From: a bacterium YEK0313
GTDB lineage: Bacteria > Pseudomonadota > Alphaproteobacteria > Rhizobiales > Phreatobacteraceae
Assembly: GCA_000751295.2 (NCBI GenBank)
Contig: CCMO02000001.1
Span: forward strand, 1,351,501-1,415,500
Direction: 5' to 3'
DNA length: 64,000 bases
The notes beneath the pieces were generated by a model, which was not told the DNA's origin, ran no database searches, and saw only the letters and a program-made list of their open reading frames with translations. A program made the translations under genes and the position numbers. This document shows positions 27,621 through 36,147 of this stretch, piece by piece. How positions within the stretch are numbered: position 1 is the first letter of the stretch; each line of letters starts with the position of its first letter.

Positions 27621-28157
27621 ATGCGTATCGACGCCGTTTCGATTGGCAAGAACCCGCCCCACGAGGTCAATGTGATCGTGGAGGTCCCCGTGGGCGGCGA
27701 GCCGATCAAATACGAAATGGACAAGGAGGCCGGCACGCTCGTGGTCGATCGGTTCCTCTATACCTCGATGCGCTATCCCGGCAATTACGGCTTCATCCCG
27801 CACACGCTCTCCGAGGACGGCGACCCCTGCGACGTGCTGATCGCCAACCAGCGCGGCATCGTGCCCGGCGCCATTGTCGCGGTGCGCCCGGTCGGCGTGC
27901 TGAAAATGGTCGACGAGGCGGGGGGCGACGAAAAGATCGTCGCGGTTCCCGTGCCAAACCCCCCCCGCCGCTACGAGAACGTGCACGAGGCATCCGACCT
28001 GCCGGAAATCACCCGCCAGCAGATCGAGCACTTCTTCGAGCACTACAAGGATCTTGAGAAGGGCAAGTGGGTGAAGGTCGAAGGCTGGGGCGACGCCGCC
28101 GAGGCCCGCCGGCTGATCACCGAGGCGATCGAGCGCGCCAAGGCCGCCAAGGCCTGA
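27621..28157 (+). CDS. ppa: Inorganic pyrophosphatase (family I)
   Basis: 178 aa. Hydrolyses pyrophosphate to phosphate in the cytoplasm with Mg2+. Active-site blocks are present: YEMDKEAGTLVVDRFL, the RYPGNYGFIP stretch, and the metal-binding DGDPCDVLI. The start is ATG 27621 with GGAGA 8 bp upstream; an earlier in-frame ATG at 27561 lacks a ribosome site. An eight-C run (27959-27966) inside the gene keeps the frame intact. Confidence 0.97.
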   Translation: MRIDAVSIGKNPPHEVNVIVEVPVGGEPIKYEMDKEAGTLVVDRFLYTSMRYPGNYGFIPHTLSEDGDPCDVLIANQRGIVPGAIVAVRPVGVLKMVDEAGGDEKIVAVPVPNPPRRYENVHEASDLPEITRQQIEHFFEHYKDLEKGKWVKVEGWGDAAEARRLITEAIERAKAAKA

Positions 28158-28211
28158 GAGCGCGCGGATCCGGGGTCCCGCGCGGCCGGTCCGGGCCGCC
28201 CGGTTCGCCGG

Positions 28212-28595
28212 TCAGGCCGGCCGCTTCGGGCCGGCCGCCAGCGCTTCGGCCACCTTCGCCCTGATGTCGGCGAGCGAGAAGGGCTTGGTCATCACGTCGT
28301 GAACCAGGGCGTCGAGCCCGTGCGCGCGCTCGCGCTGGTCGGCATAGCCGGTCATCAGGAGGATGATCAGCTGCGGGAACTGCGGAGCCGCGGCGAGCGC
28401 CAGCGCGATGCCGTCCATCAGCGGCATGCGGATATCGGTCAGCAGCAGGTCGAAGGCGCCCTTCTCGCGCTCGAGCACGTCGAGCGCCTCGGCGCCGTCC
28501 ATCGCCTCCACCACCGTGTGACCATCGATCTCGAGGGCCCGCCGGACGAAGACCCGGACGGGTTCGTCGTCCTCGGCGACCAGCACACGTGCCAT
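28212..28595 (-). CDS. Single-domain response regulator (CpdR-like receiver)
   Basis: 127 aa, one receiver domain and no output domain. Acidic pocket AEDDE (residues 8-12), phospho-acceptor Asp54 in LLTDIRMPLMDG, Thr in LLMTGYAD, Lys in MTKPFSLADI. The length and architecture resemble CpdR, the receiver that controls ClpXP-dependent proteolysis in the alphaproteobacterial cell cycle. Assignment to CpdR itself is an inference. It lies 42 bp downstream of hpt on the same strand. Confidence 0.88.
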   Translation of the reverse strand: MARVLVAEDDEPVRVFVRRALEIDGHTVVEAMDGAEALDVLEREKGAFDLLLTDIRMPLMDGIALALAAAPQFPQLIILLMTGYADQRERAHGLDALVHDVMTKPFSLADIRAKVAEALAAGPKRPA

Positions 28596-28637
28596 TGCCG
28601 TCAGCCCTCGATCCTGTCCGCGAAACGCACCATTCGT

Positions 28638-29168
28638 TCAGTCCTCGATCACGCCGACGAAGGGCAGCTGGCGCCAGGCATGGGCGACGTCCATGCCATA
28701 GCCTACGACGAACACGTCGGGGCAGACGAAGCCGACATAGTCGGCATTCAGGTTGACGGCCCGCTTGCCCGGCTTTTCCAGGAGCACGCAGGTGCGCACG
28801 CTGCGCGCGCCGCGCGCGCTCAGGAGGTCCTTGGCATAGGTCAGCGTGCGGCCGCTTTCCAGGATGTCGTCGACCAGCAGCACGTCGCGATCGGCGACCG
28901 GGCTTTCGATGTCGTGCACGACGCGCACCGTGCCGCTCGACACGGTGCCCTCCAGATAGCTCGACAGCGACATGAACTCGACCTCCGGGGCCATGCCGGC
29001 GGCATCCATGGCGCGGATCAGGTCGGCCGCGAACACGAAGCTGCCCTTCAGCACGGCGATGACGAGCAGACGATGCGGATTGGTGTCGGCGATCTCGCGC
29101 ACCATCTCGGTCTCGCGCTGCGCGATGGCCTCGGCCGAATACAGCACGCGAATCTTGGAACGGTCCAT
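28638..29168 (-). CDS. hpt: Hypoxanthine phosphoribosyltransferase
   Basis: 176 aa. Purine salvage: converts hypoxanthine (and guanine) with PRPP to the nucleotide. The PRPP-binding motif VLLVDDILESGRTL (about 100-113) and the VLKGSFVFAADLIRA loop are clear, as is the late YGMDVAHAWRQLPFVG. Start is ATG 29168, with GGAGG 6 bp upstream; a GTG one codon earlier is less likely. Confidence 0.95.
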   Translation of the reverse strand: MDRSKIRVLYSAEAIAQRETEMVREIADTNPHRLLVIAVLKGSFVFAADLIRAMDAAGMAPEVEFMSLSSYLEGTVSSGTVRVVHDIESPVADRDVLLVDDILESGRTLTYAKDLLSARGARSVRTCVLLEKPGKRAVNLNADYVGFVCPDVFVVGYGMDVAHAWRQLPFVGVIED

Positions 29169-29238
29169 CACGGGCCTCCGGGGATCCTGAGAGCAAATCG
29201 GGTCATGGTCATTGGCTTAGCGCGGCCGAACGGCCGCG

Positions 29239-30143
29239 TCATCTGCCGCCGGCATCCTGCCGGGCGAAGAAGCGCACCTCGACGGTAGCCCCGTCCGGCG
29301 GCGGCGAGGCGAGCCGCGAGCGGAACGGCGCCGCCTCGCCAGGGGCGAGCTGCGGCTTCGGGGCGGTGGCGGTCCAGGTATAGATTTCCTTGCCCGTGGC
29401 GTCGCGCACGGCCAGGCGCAGCCGCGGCAGGTCGATCGGCCGGCCGGAAATATTGACGAGCTGGCCCTCCACCACCAGGACGACCACGCCGTCGACGATC
29501 TCGTTGGCGCCCTTCACGTCGCGAAAATCGACGCCGCGCAGGTTCACCGACAGGCCCACCGCGTCATAGACCGTCGCGCTCTCGGGCACCGTGCGCACGA
29601 CCTGCTCGCGGCCGAGGAAGAAGGTCGCAAGCAGCGCCATGCCCAGCAGCACGATGGTCATCGGCACCGGCAGGCGCAGGCCGCTGCTGCGCGGCCGCGC
29701 GGCATAGGCGCGCCTGCGGCGCTGGGCGGCGCGCGACTCGATGTCGCTGCGGCTGCTGCGGGCGCGACGCCGCCGGGCGTCTCGTCGGCGCGCCGCGGCA
29801 GCAGCTCGGCCGGCGCGACGGGTGCGATCGATGGCGATTCGGCGACCGGCACCGCGGGCAGCGGTGGCGCTTCGTTGGCCTGCCGGTCCCGGTCATGCGC
29901 CTCCGCGGCGAGCGCGGCGCCCCAGTCGTCGGCAGGATCTTGAGCGGGCGTCTCGACCGGCGCGGCGGCGCGCGCCTCCGCCTCGTCCTCGGCCACGACG
30001 ATGGCCGGCTCCGGCAGGGCGCTGTCGAAGGTCGCATGCCAGACGGTCCGGCAGCGGGCGCAGCGCACCTGCCGGCCGCCATCGCCGAGCACGGCCGCAT
30101 TTACCCGAAAAGCCGTCGCGCAGGACGGGCAGACGATCAACAT
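29239..30143 (-). pseudogene. Zinc-ribbon (MJ0042-type) membrane protein, frameshifted
   Basis: Starting at ATG 30143 the first part encodes MLIVCPSCATAF..VRCARCRTVW, an MJ0042-type zinc ribbon, and an Ala/Pro-rich linker. Around 29745-29757 the frame breaks in a GCAGCAGCCGCAGC tract. The next frame carries the expected continuation DIESRAAQRRRRAYAARPR, a membrane helix (IVLLGMALLATFFLGRE) and a C-terminal beta-sandwich, ending at 29239. The rejoined protein would have about 300 aa. The downstream portion could start alone at GTG 29667 but would lack the ribbon. It is divergent from ftsE. Confidence 0.75.
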
Positions 30144-30196
30144 GGAATTCAGCCCCGGGACCGATGTCCCTGGCCAGCACAGTCGCTCCGGCGTGG

Positions 30197-30211
30197 TTAA
30201 CCGCCCGTTAA
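30197..30211. promoter_or_regulatory. CtrA-type box TTAA-N7-TTAA
   Basis: TTAACCGCCCGTTAA is an exact match to the full CtrA consensus. It lies in the shared promoter region of the zinc-ribbon gene (start 30143) and ftsE (start 30438). Confidence 0.6.
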
Positions 30212-30314
30212 GCACGGCTTCGCGTCATGCGGGAAAAATCGGGGGGTGCGGCAGTTCGGCGCGGGGCCGGCCGCGCCGGCGGATCAGCGGCGCCGGCGAG
30301 CGCCTTCCGCCATG

Positions 30315-30351
30315 GGCACGCCACATCCCTCGGATCAATTGGTGGCGTGCC
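30315..30351. promoter_or_regulatory. Perfect 10-bp inverted repeat in the ftsE leader
   Basis: GGCACGCCAC (30315-30324) and GTGGCGTGCC (30342-30351) are separated by 17 nt. There is no T-run, so it is not an ordinary terminator. It lies about 90 bp before ftsE and could be an operator or an mRNA hairpin. Confidence 0.45.
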
Positions 30352-30437
30352 GTGGAGCGTCAGCCTTTCGTCCGTGGCATGATCGCGCGCGAATCAGGCG
30401 CGCCTTGCGCGCGTTGAGACGAAAGAGATAGTGCCCC

Positions 30438-31124
30438 TTGGTTCGTTTCGAGAATGTCGGCCTGCGCTACGGCCTCGGTCCGGAGGTGCTGAAGGATCTG
30501 ACCTTCGGCATCGAGCCGCATTCTTTCCAGTTTCTCACCGGCCCATCCGGCGCCGGCAAGACGAGCCTTCTGAAGCTGCTCTTCCTGTCGCTGCGGCCGA
30601 CCCGCGGCCTGGTCACCGTGTTCGACCACGACACCGCCCGGCTGTCCAAGGACGAGCTCAGCGTGCTGCGGCGGCGCATCGGCATCGTGTTCCAGGACTT
30701 CCGCCTGCTCGATCACCTGACCACCTACGAGAACGTCGCCCTGCCGCTGCGCGTGCTCGGCAAGGACGAGGCGACCTATCGCTCAGAGGTGATCGACCTC
30801 CTGGAATGGGTCGGTCTCGGCCACCGGATCAGCGCCTTTCCGCCGATCCTGTCGGGCGGTGAAAAGCAGCGCGCGGCGATCGCCCGCGCCGTGATCGTGC
30901 GGCCGGAAATGCTGCTCGCCGACGAGCCCACCGGCAATGTCGACCCGCCGCTCGCCAAGCGCCTGCTGCGCCTGTTCGTCGAGCTGAACCGCACGGGAAC
31001 CGCCGTTTTGATCGCCACCCACGACCTGTCGCTGCTCGATCAGGTGGAAGCGCGCCGGCTGGACATTGCCGACGGCTTCATCTCGATCAGCGACCCGCAT
31101 CACGCCGAGGACGACCGCTGGTGA
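30438..31124 (+). CDS. ftsE: Cell division ATP-binding protein FtsE
   Basis: 228 aa ABC ATPase. Walker A GPSGAGKTS (about 35-43), Q-loop VFQDFRLLDH, signature LSGGEKQR, Walker B LLADEPTGNVDP, H-loop IATHD. With FtsX it forms the inner-membrane complex that activates periplasmic peptidoglycan hydrolases at the division site. The start is TTG 30438: an in-frame stop (30429-30431) excludes anything further upstream, and VRFENVGLRYG is the normal FtsE beginning. The ribosome site is weak. Overlaps ftsX by four bases. Confidence 0.95.
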   Translation: MVRFENVGLRYGLGPEVLKDLTFGIEPHSFQFLTGPSGAGKTSLLKLLFLSLRPTRGLVTVFDHDTARLSKDELSVLRRRIGIVFQDFRLLDHLTTYENVALPLRVLGKDEATYRSEVIDLLEWVGLGHRISAFPPILSGGEKQRAAIARAVIVRPEMLLADEPTGNVDPPLAKRLLRLFVELNRTGTAVLIATHDLSLLDQVEARRLDIADGFISISDPHHAEDDRW

Positions 31125-32131
31125 TCGATCTCGACAGGCTGAAGCAGACCCTTCTCGGCCTTGCGGCCCGCCTGGGCCTGCCGGTGGCGCCGCCGGCCGA
31201 GCCGGGCGAGAACGAGGACGAGCGCCTGCCGACCGCCAGCGGCGCCTCGCTGGTGCCGCCCTCCTCGATCGCCGGTCGCGCGCTGATCGTGATCATCGCC
31301 ATCATGACCTTCCTCGGCTCGCTGACCGTCGGCGCCGTCGATCTGGTGCGCACGGCCGCCGACGACTGGACCACGTCGATCGTGCGCGAGGCGACGATCC
31401 AGGTCCGCCCGGCGCGCGGCCGCGACCTCAAGGCCGACGTCGCCCGCGCCACCGAGATCGCATCGGGCTTTCCCGGCATTGCCGACGTCTCGCCCTACAC
31501 GGCCGAGGAGACGGCCCGCATGCTGGAACCCTGGCTCGGCAGTAATCTTGCGACCGACGACCTGCCGATCCCGCGGCTGATCGTCCTGCGCCTTGCGACC
31601 GAGCGGCCGGCCGACCTCGCGGCGCTGAAGCAGACGCTCGCCGAGGCCCTGCCCAGCGCCAGCCTCGACGACCATCGCCAATGGTTCGACCGGCTGAAGG
31701 CGATGGCCCGCGCCGTGGTGGTGGTCGGCATCGTCATCGTCACGCTGATGATCCTGACGACCGGCCTGTCGGTGATCTTCGCGACCCGCGCGGCGGTCGC
31801 CACCAATCGGCCGGTCCTGGAAGTGCTGCATTTCGTCGGCGCCCGCGACGCCTTCATCGCCGGCGAGTTCCAGCGCCATTTCCTGTGGCTGGCGCTGAAG
31901 GGCGGCCTCGCCGGCGGCGCCGCCGCGGTCACGGGCATCGTGCTCGCCGGATTGATCGCCTCGCGCTGGCGCGCGACCGCCGGCGGCGACCAGATCGAGG
32001 CGCTGTTCGGCACCTTCGCGCTCGGTCAGACCGGCTATGTCGGCATTCTCGTGCTGGTCGTCCTGGTGACCGCCGTCGCGGCGCTGACGTCGCGCTGGAC
32101 GGTCATGCGCACGCTGAGTGCCATCGACTGA
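31121..32131 (+). CDS. ftsX: Cell division protein FtsX (ABC permease)
   Basis: 336 aa. Starts at GTG 31121 inside GTGA overlapping the ftsE stop. A cytoplasmic N-terminus of about 50 residues, TM1 (ALIVIIAIMTFLGSLTVGAV), a periplasmic domain (about 80-195), then three C-terminal helices (AVVVVGIVIVTLMILTTGL, FLWLALKGGLAGGAAAVTG, VGILVLVVLVTAVAAL). This is the FtsX topology. Its stop codon is followed immediately by a G/T-rich repeat also found after uvrC and plsC. Confidence 0.94.
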   Translation: MIDLDRLKQTLLGLAARLGLPVAPPAEPGENEDERLPTASGASLVPPSSIAGRALIVIIAIMTFLGSLTVGAVDLVRTAADDWTTSIVREATIQVRPARGRDLKADVARATEIASGFPGIADVSPYTAEETARMLEPWLGSNLATDDLPIPRLIVLRLATERPADLAALKQTLAEALPSASLDDHRQWFDRLKAMARAVVVVGIVIVTLMILTTGLSVIFATRAAVATNRPVLEVLHFVGARDAFIAGEFQRHFLWLALKGGLAGGAAAVTGIVLAGLIASRWRATAGGDQIEALFGTFALGQTGYVGILVLVVLVTAVAALTSRWTVMRTLSAID

Positions 32132-32200
32132 GGTGGGTGGTGGATAGTGGAAGGTGGCGCGAGGCGACGCGCCTGCGTGGAGCACCCCTCTTGGCTGGGC
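32132..32200. repeat. Short intergenic repeat after the ftsX stop codon
   Basis: GGTGGGTGGTGGATAGTGG starts immediately after the ftsX TGA, and GTGGAGCACCCCTCTTGG follows at 32177-32194. Related but not identical sequence, in reverse orientation, lies at 60352-60404 next to the plsC stop. Degenerate interspersed repeat, no coding potential. Confidence 0.5.
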
Positions 32201-32273
32201 GCCGTCACGTTAACGCCTCGGGCGCCGAGAGGCGCGATCGGCCTGGCAGGACGTACAGGCAATGGGGCAAGCC

Positions 32274-34181
32274 TTAGAGCTTCGCCACGCTCGCTTTCAG
32301 CGCGTCCACCGCCTCCGGATTGACGAGGCCCGAGAGGTCGCCGACCGGCTGGCCGAGCCAGATCGAGCGCACCACGCGACGCATGATCTTCATGCTGCGC
32401 GTCTTCGGGATGGCCTCGACAAAGACCACCGTCTTCGGCCGGAACGAGGCGCCGAGGCCGGCGACCACCGCCTTCTTCATCGCGTCTGCCAGGTCCGGCG
32501 TGCCGGTGACGCCGCGCGCCGGCACGCAGACGCACACCACCGCCGAGCCCTTCGCTGGATCGGGCACGCCGATCACCGCCGCCTCGCCCACCTTGCCGGT
32601 GCCGAGCAGCAGCGCCTCGATCTCCGAGGGGCCGGTCCGCTTGCCCGCGATCTTGATCGTGTCGTCGGAACGGCCGTGGACGAACCAGTGGCCATCGGCG
32701 TCCACCGATGCGAAGTCGCCGTGGATCCAGAGATCCGGCACCTTGTCCCAATAGGCCTCGATGAACCGCTCGGGGGCACGCCACAACCCGCGGGTGAGGC
32801 CGATCGACGGGACCGTCAGCGCGAGCTCGCCGACCTGGCCGCGCGGCAGCGGCTTGCCCGTCTCGTCCACCACCGCCGCGCCCATGCCAGGAATTGGCCC
32901 CGCGAAAGCCCCGGGCGGCAGGTTCCGGTGCAGCATCGTGCCGGCGACGATGCCGCCGCCGATCTCCGTGCCGCCGGAATAGTTGAGGATCGGCGCGCGG
33001 CCCTTGCAGACATGGGCAAGGAACCAGGTCCAGGCCTCCGGTGTCCACGGCTCGCCGGTCGACGCGGTGATCCGTAGCATCGGGAAGTCGAAGCCGGCGA
33101 TCACCTCCGGCGGCTGCTGGATGAAGTTGCGCACCATGGTCGGCGCGACACCCAGGAACGTGACGTCGTGGGTCGCGGCGAGGCGCCAGAGCCGGCCGGC
33201 ATCGGGGAAGTCTGGCGTGCCCTCAGCCAGCACCATGCTGGCGCCCACCAGCGGCACGGCGACGGCGAGGATCGGCCCGGTCAGCCAGCCCATGTCGCTC
33301 ATCCAGAGCAGGCGGTCTCCCGGCGTCAGGTCGAGGATGATGCCGAAGTCGAGCGCCACTTTGGTCATGAAGCCGCAATGACTGTGCACGGTGCCCTTCG
33401 GCTTGCCCGTCGTGCCGGACGTATAGACGACCATGCACGGTGCGTCGGCCGGCATCGGCTCGGCCGGGCATGAGGCCTTGTCGGCGACGAGATCGCGCCA
33501 CCACAGTCGTTTTCCGGCTTCGCGCCCGGGATGGCGCGCCACCACCACGACATGGGCAAGCGAGGGCACCTCCGGCCGGACCTGGTCGATGATGTCGGCC
33601 ATGGCGATCGGCTGGCCGCGCCGGTAGGTAATGTCGACGGTGATCACCGCCTTCGCCTCGGCGTCCTTCAGCCGCTCGATCACCGCCTGAGCCCCGAAGC
33701 CGGAAAACATCGGCAGCGCGATGCCGCCGATGCGGGTGACGGCCAGGAACGCCGCGATGGTCTCGGGCAGGAACGGCATGTAGATGCCGACCACGTCGCC
33801 CGGTTTCAGGCCCAGCCGCTTGAGACCGGCGGCGGCACTTTCCGCCTGGGCGGCAAGCTCGCCATAGGTCCATACCCGCGTCTCGCCGTCCTCGCCTTCC
33901 CAGAAGATCGCCTGCTTGCCGGCATCACCGCGCGCCAGCGTCCGCTCCATGCAGTTATAGGCAATGTTGGTGGTGCCGCCGATGCACCACTGAGGCCATT
34001 GCACGCCCTTTGACGTGTCCAGAACCCGCTCGAACGGCTTGAAATAGGCGAGACCGTGGAAGTCCATCACGGCCGGCCAGAACCATTCGGGATCGCGGTC
34101 GGCGCGGGCGATCAGGTCCTCGTAGGACGCGAGGCCGTGACGCTCCATGAAGAGCTGCAACTGGTAGCGCGCGCCCGCCAT
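32274..34181 (-). CDS. Acetyl-CoA-synthetase-like AMP-dependent acyl-CoA ligase
   Basis: 635 aa. ANL-superfamily motifs in order: TYGELAAQAE, VVYTSGTTGKPKGTVHSH (A3), NYSGGTEIGGGI, WIHGDFASVDADGHWFVHGR (A7/A8 region), DDTIKIAGKRTGPSEIE, and the catalytic lysine in KTRSMKIMRR. An N-terminal ACAS-type extension with EWFWPAVMDF places it near acetyl-/propionyl-/acetoacetyl-CoA synthetases. It activates a short carboxylate to its CoA ester; the acid is unknown. The ATG is 3 bp after the stop of the Dabb gene, so it is the last gene of the IclR-associated cluster. Confidence 0.92.
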   Translation of the reverse strand: MAGARYQLQLFMERHGLASYEDLIARADRDPEWFWPAVMDFHGLAYFKPFERVLDTSKGVQWPQWCIGGTTNIAYNCMERTLARGDAGKQAIFWEGEDGETRVWTYGELAAQAESAAAGLKRLGLKPGDVVGIYMPFLPETIAAFLAVTRIGGIALPMFSGFGAQAVIERLKDAEAKAVITVDITYRRGQPIAMADIIDQVRPEVPSLAHVVVVARHPGREAGKRLWWRDLVADKASCPAEPMPADAPCMVVYTSGTTGKPKGTVHSHCGFMTKVALDFGIILDLTPGDRLLWMSDMGWLTGPILAVAVPLVGASMVLAEGTPDFPDAGRLWRLAATHDVTFLGVAPTMVRNFIQQPPEVIAGFDFPMLRITASTGEPWTPEAWTWFLAHVCKGRAPILNYSGGTEIGGGIVAGTMLHRNLPPGAFAGPIPGMGAAVVDETGKPLPRGQVGELALTVPSIGLTRGLWRAPERFIEAYWDKVPDLWIHGDFASVDADGHWFVHGRSDDTIKIAGKRTGPSEIEALLLGTGKVGEAAVIGVPDPAKGSAVVCVCVPARGVTGTPDLADAMKKAVVAGLGASFRPKTVVFVEAIPKTRSMKIMRRVVRSIWLGQPVGDLSGLVNPEAVDALKASVAKL

Positions 34182-34184
34182 GGC

Positions 34185-34481
34185 TCAGGCTCCGGTTTCG
34201 GTGTCGAGGACGACGATGCGGTCCATGCGCGTCGCCATGAACGCCTTCATTTCCTGGTGGACGGCCGAGACCTGGTAGGCGTCGTGCGCGGCCGAGGAGG
34301 TGAAAACGCCCACGATGCCGTGGGTCAGGCCATCGCTGCGGGATGCGATGTTGTCGGCCAGAAAATAGGTGACGACATCGGCGCATTCCGCCTTCACGCG
34401 CGCGACATAGTGCTGGGCCGTCGCGAAAAAATCCTGTCCCGTGCCGGGCTTGAAGCTCATCAGGACAACATGGTGGAACAT
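34185..34481 (-). CDS. Stress-responsive alpha/beta-barrel (Dabb) protein
   Basis: 98 aa. Begins MFHHVVLMSFKPGT and has the Dabb pattern (helix, GIVGVFTSSAAHDAYQ, HQEMKAFM, final strand IVVLD). Small dimeric barrel proteins of this type are often found in degradation operons as accessory enzymes or binding proteins. Function here unknown. Located between an SDR and the acyl-CoA ligase, all on one strand with short spacing. Confidence 0.87.
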   Translation of the reverse strand: MFHHVVLMSFKPGTGQDFFATAQHYVARVKAECADVVTYFLADNIASRSDGLTHGIVGVFTSSAAHDAYQVSAVHQEMKAFMATRMDRIVVLDTETGA

Positions 34482-34507
34482 GACACGGATCCTCTGAATG
34501 AAGAGCG

Positions 34508-35269
34508 TCAGCCGGCGGTCCAGCCACCGTCGACGACCAGCGCCGAGCCGGTCATCAGGCTGGCGGCGTCGGATGCGAGAAAGACGCAGGCGCCCATCAG
34601 GTCCTCGACCGCGCCGACGCGGCCGAGCTTTATCTTTGTGGTGACGAAGGTGCGGAAGGCGGGGTCAGCCAGCGCCGGCCGGGTCATCGCCGTCTCGATG
34701 AAGGTCGGGCACAGACTGTTGACGCGGATGCCGAGCGGGGCGAGGTCGGTCGCCATCGCCTTGGTCATGCCTTCTACGGCGAACTTGCTGGTCGTATAGG
34801 CCGAGCGCGCGGCGAGCGCGATGTGGCCGGCCTGCGAGGACATGTTGATGATCGAACCCTTCACGCCCTCCGCCGCCATGCGCTTCGCCACGGCCTGGGC
34901 GGCAAAGAAGGCGGCGCGCACGTTGAGGTCGATCACCGCGTTGAAATCGGCCTCCGTCACCTCGAGGAACGGGCTCGGCCGGTTGGTGCCCGCATTGTTG
35001 ACGAAGATGCCGAAGGCCGGCCGCGCCTCCATCGCCGCGCGGAAGGCGCTGGTGTCGGTGACATCGACGACCAGTGTCTCGGCCTTGCCGCCGGCCGCGC
35101 GGATCTCGGCGGCGGCGGTCTCGATCTCGGAGCCCGTGCGGTCGGCGAGCGTGACGGCAGCACCCGCCTCGGCGAGCGCGGCTGCGAGCGCCACGCCGAG
35201 GCCGCGCCCGGCACCGGTGACGAGGGCGCGCTTGCCCTGAAGGCTGAAGCTCGGGGTCTTCGGGAGCAT
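34508..35269 (-). CDS. SDR-family oxidoreductase (FabG-like)
   Basis: 253 aa from ATG 35269 (GGAGG about 9 bp upstream). NAD(P) motif TGAGRGLGVAL, NNAGTNRPSPF, catalytic Ser-Tyr-Lys (SSQAGHIALAARSAYTTSK) and a C-terminus SALVVDGGWTAG. Complete classical SDR, 3-oxoacyl-ACP-reductase/sorbitol-dehydrogenase-like. Probably oxidises a hydroxyl intermediate in the pathway encoded by this cluster. Confidence 0.92.
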   Translation of the reverse strand: MLPKTPSFSLQGKRALVTGAGRGLGVALAAALAEAGAAVTLADRTGSEIETAAAEIRAAGGKAETLVVDVTDTSAFRAAMEARPAFGIFVNNAGTNRPSPFLEVTEADFNAVIDLNVRAAFFAAQAVAKRMAAEGVKGSIINMSSQAGHIALAARSAYTTSKFAVEGMTKAMATDLAPLGIRVNSLCPTFIETAMTRPALADPAFRTFVTTKIKLGRVGAVEDLMGACVFLASDAASLMTGSALVVDGGWTAG

Positions 35270-35367
35270 GGCCTTGTCCTCCACTTAGCCGAAGGCGAGA
35301 TAGACGCCGTCGGCGATCACCACAGGGCCGTTGACGAAGGCGTCCATGGGCCGGCCCGTCGGTTCCG

Positions 35368-36123
35368 TCAGGAGATCGCGAGGCCGCTGTCGACGGCGAG
35401 GATATGGCCGGTCGTGCGGGCGGATTCGTCGGAGGCGAGGAACAGGGCGGCGTGCGCAACGTCCTCCGGCTCGGCGAGGCCGGCGAGATGGCGCTGGGCA
35501 ATCTTCTGCGTCGTCTCGCTCTCGGCGAGCTGGGCCATCACGCGCGCCGTGCGGGTGACGCAGGGCGCCACCGCGTTGACCCGCACCTTCTGGGCGGCGA
35601 ACTCCACCGCCATGGAGCGGGTGAGTGCGGAAATGGCGCCCTTCGATGCAGTGTAGGCGTCCTTGCCCGGCCAGCCCATCATCGCAACGATCGAGGACGC
35701 ATTGATCACCGATCCGCCGCCCGAGCGGACGATCTCGGGGATCGCGTGCCGGCTCATCAGCCAGGTGCCGAGCAGGTCCAGCTTGATGGCGCGCCAGAAC
35801 TCGTCGATCGGCGCTTCGGTGAGCGGGCCATCCTGCAGCGTCGAGCCGCCAACGTTGTTGTAGAGGACGTGCAGGCCGCCGAAGCGGGAGACGGTTGCCG
35901 CGACCGCCGCCGAGACGCTCGCCTCATCCGTCACGTCGGTCTGCACGAACAGCGCCTCGCCGCCGGCGGCTTCGATCGCGATGGCCGCCTCGGCGCCGGT
36001 CCTCGGGTCGAATTCGGCGATGGCGACCCGTGCGCCCTCGCGGGCGAACAGTTCGGCCGTGGCGCGACCGATGCCGCTGCCGGCGCCGGTGATGAGGGCT
36101 ATCCTGTTTTTGAGCCTTGCCAT
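35368..36123 (-). CDS. SDR-family oxidoreductase
   Basis: 251 aa. TGAGSGIGRATAELFAREGA (cofactor loop), YNNVGGSTLQDGP (unusual Tyr-Asn-Asn-Val instead of NNAG), catalytic SSIVAMMGWPGKDAYTASK, tail GHILAVDSGLAIS. Second of three intact SDRs in the cluster. An 83-98 bp gap before the next SDR includes a short open fragment ending in IADGVYLAFG. Confidence 0.92.
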   Translation of the reverse strand: MARLKNRIALITGAGSGIGRATAELFAREGARVAIAEFDPRTGAEAAIAIEAAGGEALFVQTDVTDEASVSAAVAATVSRFGGLHVLYNNVGGSTLQDGPLTEAPIDEFWRAIKLDLLGTWLMSRHAIPEIVRSGGGSVINASSIVAMMGWPGKDAYTASKGAISALTRSMAVEFAAQKVRVNAVAPCVTRTARVMAQLAESETTQKIAQRHLAGLAEPEDVAHAALFLASDESARTTGHILAVDSGLAIS

Positions 36124-36147
36124 GTCGTTCCCCGTTCCCGGCGCATT

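Noticed and set aside
27959..27966. Eight-C homopolymer in ppa as a frameshift site
   Set aside because: The reading frame and conserved residues continue correctly across the run.
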